From Cinclus cinclus (lineage: Eukaryota; Chordata; Aves; Passeriformes; Cinclidae): 64,000 nucleotides of DNA. The notes beneath the pieces were generated by a model. That model did no database searches. It saw nothing but the letters and a program-made list of their open reading frames with translations, and had not been told where the DNA came from. Below are positions 11,928-23,569 of this stretch, piece after piece. The translations under genes were made by a program, and so were the position numbers. The stretch lies in contig NC_085067.1 of assembly GCF_963662255.1 (NCBI RefSeq), forward strand, positions 6,600,428 to 6,664,427, read 5' to 3'. Every line of letters begins with the position of its first letter. The first letter of the stretch is position 1.

Positions 11928-12126
11928 TGTGATAATTGATAAAAGATTCATGTTGATCATAGAAGTTTTGGAGTTTGTATGAACCAGAATACTTAGATAA
12001 CACGTGGACCTAGATAAAGGGAAATATATGATTAAAACCATTCAGTTTAAATACCCCTGTTATGAATACTGTGTTTTCTAAGTAAATTGTATTTGATACC
12101 AGTTTGTAAAATGAGGTTTTCCCACA

Positions 12127-12229
12127 GGCTGAAAGATTTTGCAAAATCAGATTTCCTGCCTTTGTGTAATCAATTGCAGCCTGAAAGATTTTGCAAAATC
12201 AGATTTCCTGCCTTTGTGTAATCAATTGC
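12127..12229 (+). repeat. 52-bp tandem duplication in the U3 part of the nested LTR
   Basis: The 49-base string starting CTGAAAGATTTTGCAAAATC is found at 12129-12177 and again, without change, at 12181-12229 (period 52). It lies about 200-300 bp upstream of the TATA box, where retroviral U3 enhancer repeats usually are. The outer copies have only single related strings. Confidence 0.95.
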
Positions 12230-12426
12230 GACCTATCTGCTAAGACCAGACTTCCCACTTCTGCTGTTCTTTATCTACCAAGACCAGATGGTTACTTGAC
12301 AAATTGTCCAGAGATTTCACACAGTGGTCCCACGGATGTTTTTTTGACCACCGCTGCTTACCTGGCAGAATTATGACAACAACAACAGCAAAAAACAGTT
12401 ATTGATTACTACAAGGAAAACCATAC

Positions 12427-12436
12427 TATAAAAAGG
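12427..12436 (+). promoter_or_regulatory. TATA box of the nested LTR
   Basis: TATAAAAAGG about 90 bp upstream of the AATAAA signal within the LTR, the usual U3/R spacing. Whether it still drives transcription is unknown. Confidence 0.7.
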
Positions 12437-12521
12437 AGCTGCAAAACAATTTTGGTGGAGTGTGGAGTAGGTGGTGACCCCTCACGACTCCCCAGCGTGC
12501 TGCGTTGCTCTGTCTGTGTAA

Positions 12522-12527
12522 AATAAA
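12522..12527 (+). promoter_or_regulatory. Polyadenylation signal of the nested LTR
   Basis: AATAAA followed by GCAATC, in the same position as the reverse-strand AATAAA of both outer LTR copies. Confidence 0.75.
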
Positions 12528-12577
12528 GCAATCTAAATATTGCTGAATATAGAGACTTTTGTTTCTCATTTTTAACA

Positions 12578-12581
12578 GTCT
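12578..12581. repeat. Target-site duplication GTCT, right copy
   Basis: Partner of 11924-11927. The host LTR sequence resumes here with GTCTGATTTTGCAAACTGGT, as in copy B. Confidence 0.95.
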
Positions 12582-12775
12582 GATTTTGCAAACTGGTGGT
12601 AGATACAACTTATTTAAAAAACACAATATTCATAACAGGGGGATTTAAGACAGAATGATTTAATAATATATTTTCCTCTATCTAGTGTCCATGCTTCACT
12701 TCAGACCTAAGTATTCTGGTTTATACAAACCCCAATACTTTTATGATTAACACGAATCTTTTGTCAATTATCACA

Positions 12776-15700
12776 TTTTCCTCGTGGGAGCAGTGGCCCC
12801 ATCCACCAGAAGGTGCCAGCCCCCAGCTTTCTGTTGAAAATCCCAGTGTGGTTCAGCAATGTCCCAATTTACTCACGAGACACAGAGCAGAGCCCACCTA
12901 CTCATTCCTCTGCACAGCCATCCAGCGATAATGACTTTCAGTCAATGGCATAGCTTGGAACAGATGCCTGGAGGTGAAAGGATCTGTATTCCATTACTAG
13001 CCCCTTCAACTAGCCAGGGTCCCCCAGGTTAAATATTTTTAGCAACAGCTTGTTTACATGTCAAACTTGTCAATGAGCTTCTGGGGCACTGCTGCCACAA
13101 AGCTGTGTTGGTGGCAGCCCGTAAGCTTTCTCTATGCACAGAGATAATGCCTTCTAAAGGGCTTGTCAGATATTTTCTTCCTACTGTGTCACAGGAGCAA
13201 GACTAATTTCAAAGAAATGCTCTTTATTTCTACTTAAAACTGCTAAAGAAAATATCTAGCACTGTCTTTTTTCTTGTCATCTGTTCAACAAGTGTCTCAT
13301 AAAACAAATTGAGAGGTTTAAATCTCTGAGACAAAAATCAATAAGAGGATAAGTAAAGAATAGGAGGAAGTCAGCAGGCTGAGATTTATTTCATTGGAAA
13401 TGTTTTTTCAATGGATTTACTAATAAATCTAAAGTGGCTGGTGCAGCTGCCTTTGATATGCAGCATCTCCTTTACTTAGATGGAAGCTGCACATGAAAAG
13501 GAGCTTTGAATACTGATTGTTACAAGGGTGTAAATCAGCAAAGCCCCACACTTTACATGTACCACCAGCATCTACTTCAGGTAGACATTAAGAAAAAGGA
13601 TTTGTTTTTGTGCCAGAGTTTTCCTCTGTAGCTTTGCCATTTTTTGTTTAATGTATTGCAATATTTGTGATCAGGTCCTTGCTGTACTGGACACTGAATA
13701 ATTCAATGTAAAAAAACCATCTCTGTCCCAAAGAGTGGATGGAGTTTCAAGGCATTGAAGAAATGGCATTGAAATAACAAATATGGGCTGACCACAAGTG
13801 AAATCACAGGGAATGAAGTTTGTGATGGTGGAACTGAGCTCTGGTATCTCTTGAAAATCTGCTCCAGTGAGTACTTCCCTTGAGGTGATGGGAAACTGGG
13901 AAAAATTTCAATTAAATAAATGATTTGAAACACATTTACAGATAAGGAAAATGAAATAAACTCTTGAAGTAGTCCAGAGCAGGTCAGCCTGGATTGCCTA
14001 CCAGTCATAACAGGGTTCCAGGAAGAAGGGATGTTCTCCTGGGTGACAACAATAATGTTGTCACTGAAATACCTGTACTTTGATGTGGACAGGAAGCAAT
14101 GGAGGAGACTGCACTCCAGTCCTGAATGCCTTCCCTTCCTGCTGCACATTCGCCCTGACTGTGAGCTTTTCCAAAAGCCCCGTGGATGAAGAGGAAGCTA
14201 TAATGAGCTCCTTGTTGAGTACTAGGAGTGGTTTGCTCCAGTTGGCACACATGACAGATGGCTGTGGGTAGGGAGCGAGTTGCTGGGGTCTGTGTATGTG
14301 CATATGTGCTAGGAGGGGTTCCAGGATGGTTTCATGGCTCACTATTCTATTTCAAATTAAACAAATAGTCCTGGATGCTTTTACAATGTCAGATGGGAAA
14401 TCAGCCAGAAACTAGCTGATATCTTATTGTTCCTTGTTCTTCAATCAATTCTGCATTTTTCAAAGGATTTCTCTGCACTGAACATGTATCAGAACATGGT
14501 TGAGCTCCGTTGTTCCAGTTCACAAATTTGATGTTAGGAAGGAATGTTGGAAGTGAGAGTAAATCAACAGAAATGGCCATTTTCATCCCCTTATATGGTT
14601 TTTCTCCAGTCAACATGAGAAACATTTCACAGCTAACTGTGAAAACTGGCACCTCATTACCTACTTTATTATTTCTTATGACTTATTAAGGGTTATTATC
14701 ATTGTTCATTATCCCTTTTGATAGTGCCTACCCTGGCTATCCTATCATGTTATTACTGGGTAGTAGCAGCAAACTCTTACATTTAGGTCACTTTAACAGC
14801 TTGTATTTAAAGATTCCCATGGATATTAGTCTGAAGGGTGCAACCAGTGCCGTGATTTGCACAAGGTTCTGAAAATGGAAGCAGGGAAAATGTGGAATGA
14901 AATCTGTGTGTGGTTATATGCTAAAAGACTGTGTCATGGAGCCATACACACTGGGGGGTTGAACTGAAGTTGCCTGACCTGCCTAAAATCTGTAATTTCC
15001 ATAATTTTCGAGCACCCTGCATTGGAAACAAGGCAACCTTGCATCAACACGGTGGTTTTAATGCGGATATGTTCATGTACATCACAGAAAATCACACACA
15101 TGTTATTGGGAAAAGTCAGACAACCTTTATAGTAGACCATGCTGCCACTGTTTTCCATAACACACCTTCATAGCTGAAATTGGGATAATATATTCCCTAT
15201 GTCACAGAACTTTAAGGATATATTATATGCTTATATGTGTGTTTCGTCATGAATTCACCATGTTAAATGTGATAAAGGGATGGCCATATTTCATACAACT
15301 TCTAATTCCATGCCACACATGCAAAGAGGGCAGAACAGTTCTGCAAAACAGGCAGGGTGATCTCCATCTCCTTGAGGAGGATGAGTAGAATTGACAAAGT
15401 CCATCTTGTGAGCCAGCAGCACAGTTAGAATCAGAACCAAGCTTTCAGTGTCAGCTTTTGCCAAAACCTGCCCAGCAGTGTGTCATGATGAGGGCTGGCC
15501 AGACCTCCTCCCAAGCCAGGAGCAGAATCCTTTATGTTTTGGCAGTTTGCACACATGGATTTGTTTCTCAGATTCTCCACGATGGCTGCGGAGGGAAAAG
15601 GCTGCGCTCTGTGCTCCACACCTCACCACATCATCTCCACATCACAATGCCCTGTCTGGGTCTGTGTTCAAAATCTACCATCCAGGACCTGATCCTGTTC

Positions 15701-17060
15701 GATCTCTTGCAAGATCAAAGTCTGAGGAACTTGAAAGACACACGATGACATGATTTATCCTCAGGGGAGCACGATGGCTTCTGAAATTGCCTTCTCCCCT
15801 GGATGCCACACATTGTCCCCCCTCCACACAGAAGATGGAAATACTCATTTTGTTTCTGATCTGGCTTGTGTAAATATATGTGGGAGAATAGCAAATGTCA
15901 TTGCACAGGGACACAGAGCAAAAAGTTGTAGGGAAGAGGGGATATTAACTCTTCCATTCCTTTAGATTTCCAGGCTGCAGGATAATCCTACAAAATTAAA
16001 TAATATGATCAGGATTTCCCCCTTTCCTCTTGACCTGACTTTTAAGCTACGGCTAAGATTTGCAGCACATTTCTTTTCCCAAAGCAAAACACAATCCTGG
16101 ATAAAAGTCAGTTTAGTTGAGAGAAAAAAGTAAAACAAAAATAGATCTTTTCCATAAACAAAGCTGCTTTCCATTTTGCTAACATAAACAGGCAGATGCA
16201 TTAAGAGATCATGCCACCCAGGCCCTGGAAAAAGAAGCAGGGAAATGCATTTCTGAGTATTTTTCTGAAGGTACAAGGATGGCTGAGCCTAAGGCAAACT
16301 GAGCAGGAGGACAAAGCTTTATAGACAGGGAAGCTTTACAGTTTCACCTGAGACTCAGAAGAACGGAGTCTATCTTCCACAGATTAGGCCAAATGCATCA
16401 TCATCTCCTTCCCAAATGAATTTTTTACCTTTCACAGGCACCTGTGCACTTGGTATGCTCCATATTCTCACAAAAATGTTGGGCTTTGCAGCAGTCTCTA
16501 TGGTTGTGTAAACAAAAGTTCAGGTCTCTTGGAATGGAACTGGGTGAATACTGGCAAAAAAAGCCTTTCAGAAATGCAAGTCTTACCTTTGCAGACTGAG
16601 GGGCTACCATAGGTGTGGTCTATGTGAATGAAACCCCCTTCCCCAGGGACTAGAAACAAGGAGATGAAGCAAGAGGAATAAGAAATGAGTGGTGTCCTAA
16701 TTATGGGATGTTTTTTCTCACAACCAAGTGAAAATCAGACAGCTGGGATGGACTGCATTATGTTAGAGCCCACTTCTTTTACTCTCCTCTCTCACTTGAA
16801 TCATTCCTTGGTGATAAATTCATCCATCTCAACTGAAAGATCCACATTCTACTTAAGCCATCAAAATAATCTTTCTGTAATTGCCTGGAGATGCCCACTC
16901 TCTAGATACCTACAGTCTGTAGGCATCTGTATTTAAGTGATGCTTTGCAATAAATCACACCCAGGAGATGTTGCAGACTTCTGATAGGGCTGGGTTGTGA
17001 TACACTTCATGTGCTGCAGGACACAGCTCTTCCCAAGGTCCTCACAGACCCCCTTTTGTA
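12776..17060. other. Unique non-coding sequence
   Basis: No exon, RNA gene or named repeat recognised across this stretch. The longest open frame (148 codons, minus strand, 13703-14149) has no recognisable domain. A short AGGAAAA string lies just upstream (minus-strand sense) of LTR copy A and could be a trace of a polypurine tract; this is speculative. Confidence 0.5.
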
Positions 17061-17626
17061 GTGTTTGCTTGTTCTAAAATCTCTGGTTCTTTTACTCAAA
17101 GCAATATGCTAATATCAATCTCCCAACCAGACACTGCAGGGCAAATTCTGCCTTCAGGCATCCTACATTTGATTAGAACCAGAGTGTGCAAAGCTCTTTC
17201 AGGGCTTGGTACCATTTCTGATTCAGACCAATTTAACAGACAATTAATATACCCAGTGCAAAAAATGGCTTCTTCTCCTTTGGCTAATACCAGAAAGGAA
17301 GATCTGGTGTTTACTTTCAATATTTGGATTCAGCCTAAACATATGTCCAGTGACTCAAATGCTACTTCTTCAGACTGTCTCTTTGGAAAACAGTCTTCAG
17401 GATCTCTGTGGAACAGAGTTATTTCTGCATTTTTGTGCTTCTTCTTGGGTCACAAATGCAGCAAGAAGGGCCTTCTGCAGAAGACTTCACCCCTCAGTAC
17501 AGGAAGTTCAAGTCTATGTGCAAATGAAAAATATTCTAGCCAATATTCGATACCTAAGTTGTTTTGCTCCTTGTCCCCCATGTTCTTCCCCCAGTCTGAG
17601 AAGAGGACCTGGTTCAGCTTTTGCAG
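17061..17626 (+). other. Candidate exon of an unidentified transcript
   Basis: A strong splice donor, CAG at 17624-17626 followed by GTAAGTAT, ends this interval. A possible acceptor (CCCCCTTTTGTAG) ends at 17061 or just before it. One frame is open for the whole length and its stop TAA lies inside the donor, that is, in the would-be intron. The translation (Ser-rich, no domain) is not recognised and there is no ATG at its start, so if this is an exon it may belong to a non-coding RNA. It could also be chance. Confidence 0.2.
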
Positions 17627-17634
17627 GTAAGTAT

Positions 17635-18454
17635 CTTTGATGTAGTAGTTTTTCTGATTGAATTTTGATAATTTTTAGGTACATCTATCACTTGTCTCAA
17701 AAAAAAAAAGTGCATGGAAAGAACTAGTTTAGATTATTTTATCTTTTCTGATACTTTTTGCTCCTTTACCCCTCCATTCCTTTATCCTTCCCTGTTCCTC
17801 CACAGCTGTCATTAAGAACAAGTCAGTGACTCACAAAGGCACATTTTCACTTATTCACTACATCACAGCCCTCCACGCTCACCCACTCCAGGGTTCCTTG
17901 ACGCTTGATCTTTGCCACCAGGAGCATCCAATTCTGTGGCCAGCGCTAAGGCCAAAGGGAACTCTACAAACCAGTTATTCTCTGTTTCCCCCAGGAACAA
18001 AACTGTGGTGATGTTACTGCCCTCTAAAGATGTGTGGATCAGCATTAAAGTGCTGACCTGTTCAGCACTTCTGGCACCCTTTGAACCGGGGAGCTTTGAA
18101 GCCAAGGCTGTAACGAACTCGTGTATAATAAGCTGCTGCCCCATGCCAGGCAAGGCAGAGGTATCAGGGACTGATGGAAGCTTTTGAAGGCACAAAATGC
18201 TATTAAAAACTGCGAGGGACTAGAGAAAAAGAGACAGTGAAAAACAAATCTCCCTTCCTTGCAGTGATACATCTACCTTTGGCAAGTTAGAACTAGGGTC
18301 ACTGAAGCAGATTTAAAGCTTAAAGATTTTGGGGTGTCTGGCTTATGGTTTTGGCTTAGAAACACTTCTGCTGAAACTGGGGCTCTTCTGGGAGACAGTT
18401 CAGTTCAGGGCTTTCCTTACCTTTCTGCACCAGTAAGTTGTTGGGGAAGGGAGA
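17635..18454. other. Unique non-coding sequence
   Basis: Contains an A-rich run near 17700-17709. Nothing else recognised. Confidence 0.5.
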
Positions 18455-18695
18455 ACCAGTCTGCATAGCAATAATTATTATCAATTGTATTGTGCTTTTT
18501 ATCTTCAAAGTGCTTTACAGACACAAACTAATTATTCCTCTGCAACACCCCTGTGAAGAAGATGGTAAGTATCATTATCTCTGTTTTACCAATGGGGAGA
18601 CTGAGCCAGAGCATTTAAGCGATTAGCCTGGGGCCACAGGGGCAGTTAGTGTCAGGGCTGGGAATGCAGGAGTGTCTCTGCTCCCAGTCAGCACC
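18455..18695 (-). repeat. MIR-type SINE remnant (minus strand)
   Basis: Plus-strand reading gives the familiar reverse MIR order: TTTTTATCTTCAAAGTGCTT, then CACCCCTGTGAAGAAGATGG, ATTATCTCTGTTTTACCAAT, GGGGAGACTGAGCCAGAGCA, and near the end GGGCTGGGAATGCAGGAGTG. It is one of the best preserved MIR-like copies in the window. Its AGATGGTAAGTATC string mimics a splice donor but is part of the repeat. Confidence 0.8.
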
Positions 18696-20553
18696 AGGCA
18701 ACATATCTCTTTAGTAGGAACAAAAGGGAACCTTTCTCCAGACTTGGAACCTAAAAGAAGCTCATTTTTTTTGGCAAGGGATTATAAACTCTTTCTTTAA
18801 AATGTAATCACAATTGGAAAAAAGACAGTGAAGAAGGTTGAAAGCCAGCATATTTTCTTTATAGGTAATCCTAGAATCTGGAAATTTGGGAAAATTCATG
18901 AAAAAATTATGCAGGGGATGCAGAGTTCTATTTGGGGAGGTGGGGGGAAGTGACATATTTGAAATTTCCCATGGAAGGAAGAGTAAATTATAATACTTTT
19001 AAATATCAAAATGTTTCATTACAGACGTTTTCAAAATGAAACTGAACCTGAAAGTCTGTGCTCTGAAGTTCTCAGTTCAGACATGGCTTGAGGGCTTTTA
19101 AATTCCTCCATGCCTATGGGCTCTCAGTGAGGTTCTCAGGGCTTCCACAGGAATGTTGCAGCTGAGCCCTGCAGTGCCTCTATTCTACCCCGTGAAAAAA
19201 AACAAACCTTTTAAAAATCATCAATAGCTTGGCACTGTTTGCATTGGAACAGAAAAGGAGCAGGAATGGTAAGAGGTGCAGATGGGAAGCACCCTGTCCT
19301 GTTCTAGAGCTGTACCCCGAGGGACAATCCATCTCATGGGACACTGCCTCCCTCACTCAGGGACGAGTTGAGGGTTAGGGACACTGGGAAGGAACAGACA
19401 CACTCAGTGCTCCCTTTTCCATGGGATTTCCTTTGGCCTGGTGACAAGCCTTAGGAACTGAAGGGCAATTGCAAACCTCAGGCTCTGCCTAAGGAGGAGC
19501 TGTGTTTTCAGGGCAGGAGAGTAGGAATAAAAGGCATCCTTTTACACTGAGCTTTGCATTTTGGTTTGGAATCAAGAGCTAATGGACAGCACAAGACTTT
19601 TTTGCATATCTCATCTCACAGTACCTAAGAGGGGCTAGAACCTGGAAAAATAACAATACCAAACACTGAGTCAGGGCACCACTTTTCACACAGACGCAGT
19701 TCCTTTTCAGTCTGAAACACTGAGCCAGACCTTCATACACTCAGAAGCTGCCATGAGGGCTGGATCTTCTAAAGAGCTCTGTAGCCCACCAGCTTGGCAC
19801 TTCTTTAAATCTAGGTAGTGATTTTGGTGCCTAAATGGGAGCTGAGCCCTTTTGCAAACCTGCTTCTTATTGTGCATGCTGAGCTACTCTGCAAATCCTG
19901 GCTATCATTGCTCTGCATTCTTGAACTTCCTGGTTGTGAGCTGTGCTGGGAGCAAAACTATCAGAGCACCACAAGGAAACCACTCCTACCATAATCAGGA
20001 AGCATAAAAAAATCTCAGGAGCCAAACTGTTCAAAATCTATTACTATTTGGGCAATGGCTGTGCCTCTGGTACTTCATTATCCTCACATGTATCAAGGCT
20101 GTGCGATGGCAGGTACTATAAAACCCTCTAAAATGGAGACAATCCCAGCACTGAATAGTTTATAATCAAAATAGAAGATGAAGCAGAAAGTGTGTGCAAC
20201 AGATGGACAGATTTGGCAAAAGGAATCCACGGGGTAAGTGTTCGAGTGAGTGTCTCCAGTTTGCAGAGCAGAAAAGAGCAGTCAAGGATAAGTTTGCTGC
20301 TTACCTTACCCGACCCCTAAGCCTTTTGAGATTTACCCACAACAATTAATTATTCCTTTGACTGGCCAAGATGATTCACAGCTGCTCATGCCATCCCAAA
20401 GCTCAAGATCTAAGTAAATTTATTGAAATTAGTGGTGGCTTCATTCCAGGAAACTTGCATTTAGTTTTAATTCAAAGAAGCTCCGCACCCTTCCCACCTC
20501 TTGTTTCTTCCCTCTTCCAGCCCTCAGCAAATGTGGAGCTCTACAGCTTCAAT
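18696..20553. other. Unique non-coding sequence
   Basis: No gene or clear repeat recognised. Open frames are under 70 codons. Confidence 0.5.
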
Positions 20554-20735
20554 CTACTAGTGGTTGAGACTCAGGAATGGGAGCCATGAGATCTGAGTCC
20601 TATTCCTGTCTATAATACAGGGTGGTTTTCAATGAGTCACTTCCCCTCTGTCTTACTCAGTATCCTTGTTTGTAAATGGGGTTAACAATACTGACCCATC
20701 TCATGGAAAAGCTGTGAGTTCATTAGTATCTATGA
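20554..20735 (+). repeat. MIR-type SINE remnant
   Basis: A CTACTAGTGGTTGAGACTCA head is followed by CTGAGTCCTATTCCTGTCT, CAATGAGTCACTTCCCCTCT, CTTGTTTGTAAATGGGGTTA and CAATACTGACCCATCTCATG, the MIR order through head, core and tail. Confidence 0.75.
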
Positions 20736-21099
20736 GCATTCCAGTAGCTGACATCCTAGAGCATGTCCTTGGCTTTAGTAGCTCTGTGTCTGCCACTATC
20801 CATGTACTTGTGTGCTGCCAAGGAAGTTCAGGTGGTAATAATTGCACTGTTATGGACTGCTAGGGGGTTCTGAATTGATTTCACCTCCTTAATAATTAAT
20901 ATTTCCAGGAGGGAAGACAAAAGGAAAATCAGAAGTTAACTCAGTTCTCATTTGCTGGAGGGTTTAGCAGCTCCTTATAGAATATACTCACTTCAGTACT
21001 TATTATATATTATAATGGTGTCTGCAATTCCCTGGGCACCTTCCTCTTCAGGATCATTCTGGGTCCAAGTACAGGCCCACACTCCTATCACCCCGACCT

Positions 21100-21170
21100 G
21101 AGCTGTTGTCTCCATTTGGTAGATGCAGATGTAGAGTTGCAAATAGGTGAAGCCACTCATCAGGCTTACT
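21100..21170 (-). repeat. Possible MIR fragment (minus strand)
   Basis: TGTCTCCATTTGGTAGATGC and the following AGATGTAGAGTTGCAAATAG resemble the reverse MIR segment ATCCCCATTTTACAGATGAG and its continuation. It is short and decayed. Confidence 0.35.
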
Positions 21171-22244
21171 CGCTGTCAGCTGTCTGGGACAATCTTCCCT
21201 TTTGATGACACTCATTGCACTAAGACCCTTCACTTCTCCCGTTTGATATTTCAGTCGTTTAGGAAAAGTAGAAATTACCAATGCCAGACCTTAGTGAGTT
21301 GAAAATGGACATTTCAGGCTTTTAAGTAACACTGTCTTTGAAGCCCTGATCTCACTTCTTCCTTCATAGGACAAGAACCTACAGCTTTCAGAGCCCAGTT
21401 CTCCCTTCAGCAAAGTCTATCCCAGTAAAAGCTGAAACTGTATCCATCACTACCTGCCTTAAATAAAGTTTTTCCATATTGGGTCAGTGGGCCAGACAGC
21501 TTTGAAATTTGCTTTACTTAACTGTACACAAGTCTTTTGATCAGAGACTGTTGGTGGGCTGGGAGGGCTTGCGAATGGTTGAGTCCAGTGTTTGTCTAAC
21601 CTCTCCACCTGTAAGAAGGTGGAGGAAAATCCTTTGGGGTTCTCAAAAAGACTGAAACCCCTCACTTTTTCCAGGAAGGAGCAGGTTTGTGTGTATTGTA
21701 CTGCTGGTCAGGCATTTCTGGGTACTTCTTTCCTCTGAGTGCTGCCACCAGCAGCCTTGTTGGCTGGTAGCTCCAGCAGCTGTACCCTCAGCTTGAGTGT
21801 CTCCTCTTGATGGAGAGGCTGGCTGACCTCAAGGACAGGAAGGGGATGCTGCTACAGCCACGGCTGCCTGCAGGACACACTGGGGGACTGAGAGGTCCCG
21901 AAGAAACTCCGACAAAACTGTGGAGAGAAAGGAGAATCACAAGGAGGAAAGGCAGGCAGAGGAACTAAAACTGGTGGTTTGGGTCTCTATCCAGCCCTAG
22001 AGAAACCACGGTGCTTTTCTTCTGACAATGGCTCCCTGTGTAGAATTGTGGTCCTGAAGCACGGGGGATTTGAAGCTGCATGCAGGAAGATACAGGAGGC
22101 AACCTTGACATTGTAGAGTATGTGTGTGCTCCTTGTAGAAAAAGCGTATGAGGCAAAAATAAGCAAATGTAACAGATGTTGTTCTTTTGGCTAGATCTTG
22201 TTGGTTTTACCATCTAACTTCTGGACTTGCCATATGCAAAAAAG
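21171..22244. other. Unique non-coding sequence
   Basis: Nothing recognised. GC rises modestly around 21720-21900, without CpG enrichment. Confidence 0.5.
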
Positions 22245-22410
22245 TCATAGAACTGTAGGATGGTTTGGATTGGCAGGGACCTTTAAAGATCAGCCAGTCC
22301 AACCCTTCTGCCATGTGTAGGGAAATCTTGCACTGGATTAGGTCGCTCAAAGCCCATCCAACCGGGCCTTGAACACTTTCATGGATGGAGTATCCACAAC
22401 TCCTCTCTGG
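22245..22410 (-). repeat. CR1 LINE 3'-end fragment
   Basis: On the plus strand the sequence reads as the reverse complement of the CR1 tail: TCATAGAACTGTAGGATGGT, TTGGATTGGCAGGGACCTTT, CAGCCAGTCCAACCCTTCTG, CCCATCCAACCGGGCCTTGA, ACACTTTCATGGATGGAGTA and TCCACAACTCCTCTCTGG. CR1 is the main LINE of birds and usually occurs as such 5'-truncated stubs. The match ends at about 22410; no coding part is present. Confidence 0.92.
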
Positions 22411-23359
22411 TTTCCAAACTCAGGCCCCCAGCTGTGGTACCAGTTCAGGCAGTGGCAGAGGGCTGTTCAAGGGGCTCCACGAGCACAGCCGACCCTGTCC
22501 CATAGCCAGTGCCATGGGACACACGGAGCTGTGCTGCAGGAATGGGCATTTGGCTCTGCTCCTCTCACCTGATTACCTTCCTCCCCCTCGAGTGTGACTG
22601 GCACTGCTCAGCTTCTGTGCCCACAACCTGGGCACCTTTCCAGCCCATTATTAGTCACCTTATGTCCACGTTCTTGAGATCAGCTGCCCCAGTCTTCCCT
22701 TTTTTTACCTTTATCATATGGAAGGCAAATTTTGCGAGAAGGATCATGTCTAGCTTAAATTTGTTCATTGCATAGCACATAAAAAACATTAATAATAGCA
22801 ACAATACAATAAATCACAGCACCACAGTAACACATGAGTTAATGTTCCCTAAAATCCTATGTCAGCTTACTGAATTACAAGCAAACATATTTGATACATG
22901 AACTAAAGGGTTCATGTACTTGCCAAGGCTCAAGGCCAATTCACAGATTCACATCTCTCTCTGACACTGCTGCTCATTGTATTTTGGCCTCCCACAGCAG
23001 TGTAGGGTGGCCATTGTTTCCTATAGCTGGTGCTAGAGGTGTTAACAGATACAAGAAATGCACCCAAAGAGAAGAGATAGAACCTGGTTTAAAGGAGGCA
23101 CTAGTTTTAAAGAAGTTTTGTATCTTTAGTGTCTTAAAGTTTGGCTTTGGGATGTCAGCATTTTGGAACTGTGGAAGGAGGCCTTACAGTTAATACTTCA
23201 TCCACTCAGAAATAGAAGACTCTGCATTCTCAAGGAATTTCAAGGAATTTCTACTGGTATAAATTGCTGTAACTCTGCTGATTTGAAAGAGGAAGGAGAC
23301 AAGAAGGATGTCCTGATGGGGGGTAGGTTAATCCCCCTGGGGTTGCCAGACTGATGAAC
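22411..23359. other. Unique non-coding sequence
   Basis: A 10-base string CAAGGAATTT is repeated back to back at 23231-23250. Nothing else recognised. Confidence 0.5.
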
Positions 23360-23505
23360 TATTCCCTGTTTTGCTACAGATTTCTTGTGTGACCTTGGGC
23401 AAATCACTCTCCCTCTCAATATCACAGTTTCCCATCTGTAAACTGGTGAGAGCAACAACCGCCCTGCCCCAGAGGGGTGTTTGGAGGATAAATATGTTAC
23501 AGGCT
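23360..23505 (+). repeat. MIR-type SINE remnant
   Basis: Core blocks TTGTGTGACCTTGGGCAAAT, CACTCTCCCTCTCAATATC, CAGTTTCCCATCTGTAAACT and a later GGAGGATAAATATGTTACAG match MIR in order. Confidence 0.82.
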
Positions 23506-23569
23506 TGGAGCTGCTGGAGCACAATAGTGACAAGGTTCAGACAAATCCTGAAGATAGATAGAAGCTGAC

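Larger units (their letters stand above)
11928..12577 (+). mobile_element. Solo LTR (650 bp) nested inside the minus-strand LTR
   Basis: This plus-strand LTR begins TGTGATAATTGATAAAAG and ends CATTTTTAACA. Its ends and several inner blocks match the reverse complement of the LTR it sits in, so it is a diverged relative of the same family. Promoter and processing signals are readable: TATAAAAAGG at 12427-12436 and AATAAA at 12522-12527, about 90 bp apart, then about 50 bp to the end. It carries an internal 52-bp tandem duplication. A 4-bp GTCT duplication flanks it. There is no internal retroviral sequence, so it is a solo LTR left by recombination between the two LTRs of a provirus. The outer copies keep TATAGG in place of the TATA box, so this inner copy has the better preserved promoter. 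Confidence 0.93.
11554..12775 (-). mobile_element. Solo retroviral LTR (copy A), interrupted by a nested LTR
   Basis: This is an endogenous retrovirus LTR on the minus strand. Read on that strand it starts TGTGATAA (at 12775) and ends ATAACA (at 11554), the TG...CA ends typical of LTRs. A polyadenylation signal AATAAA sits as TTTATT at 11605-11610. Removing the nested insert (11928-12577) and one copy of its target duplication leaves 568 bp, exactly the length of copy B at 51117-51684, to which it is about 96% identical (about 21 mismatches by eye, no gaps). No gag, pol or env sequence is seen beside it. Open frames inside it are LTR shadows. Flanking bases (GGAG left, TTTT right) do not form an obvious target duplication. 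The family name is not assigned; the 4-bp duplication of the nested relative would suit a gammaretrovirus-like (class I) element. Confidence 0.93.

Noticed and set aside
11673..12041. 122-codon minus-strand frame shared in part with 51236-51520
   Set aside because: It is the LTR read as protein; LTRs of this type do not encode one here.
18558..18570. Splice-donor-like GATGGTAAGTATC
   Set aside because: It is part of the minus-strand MIR-type SINE.
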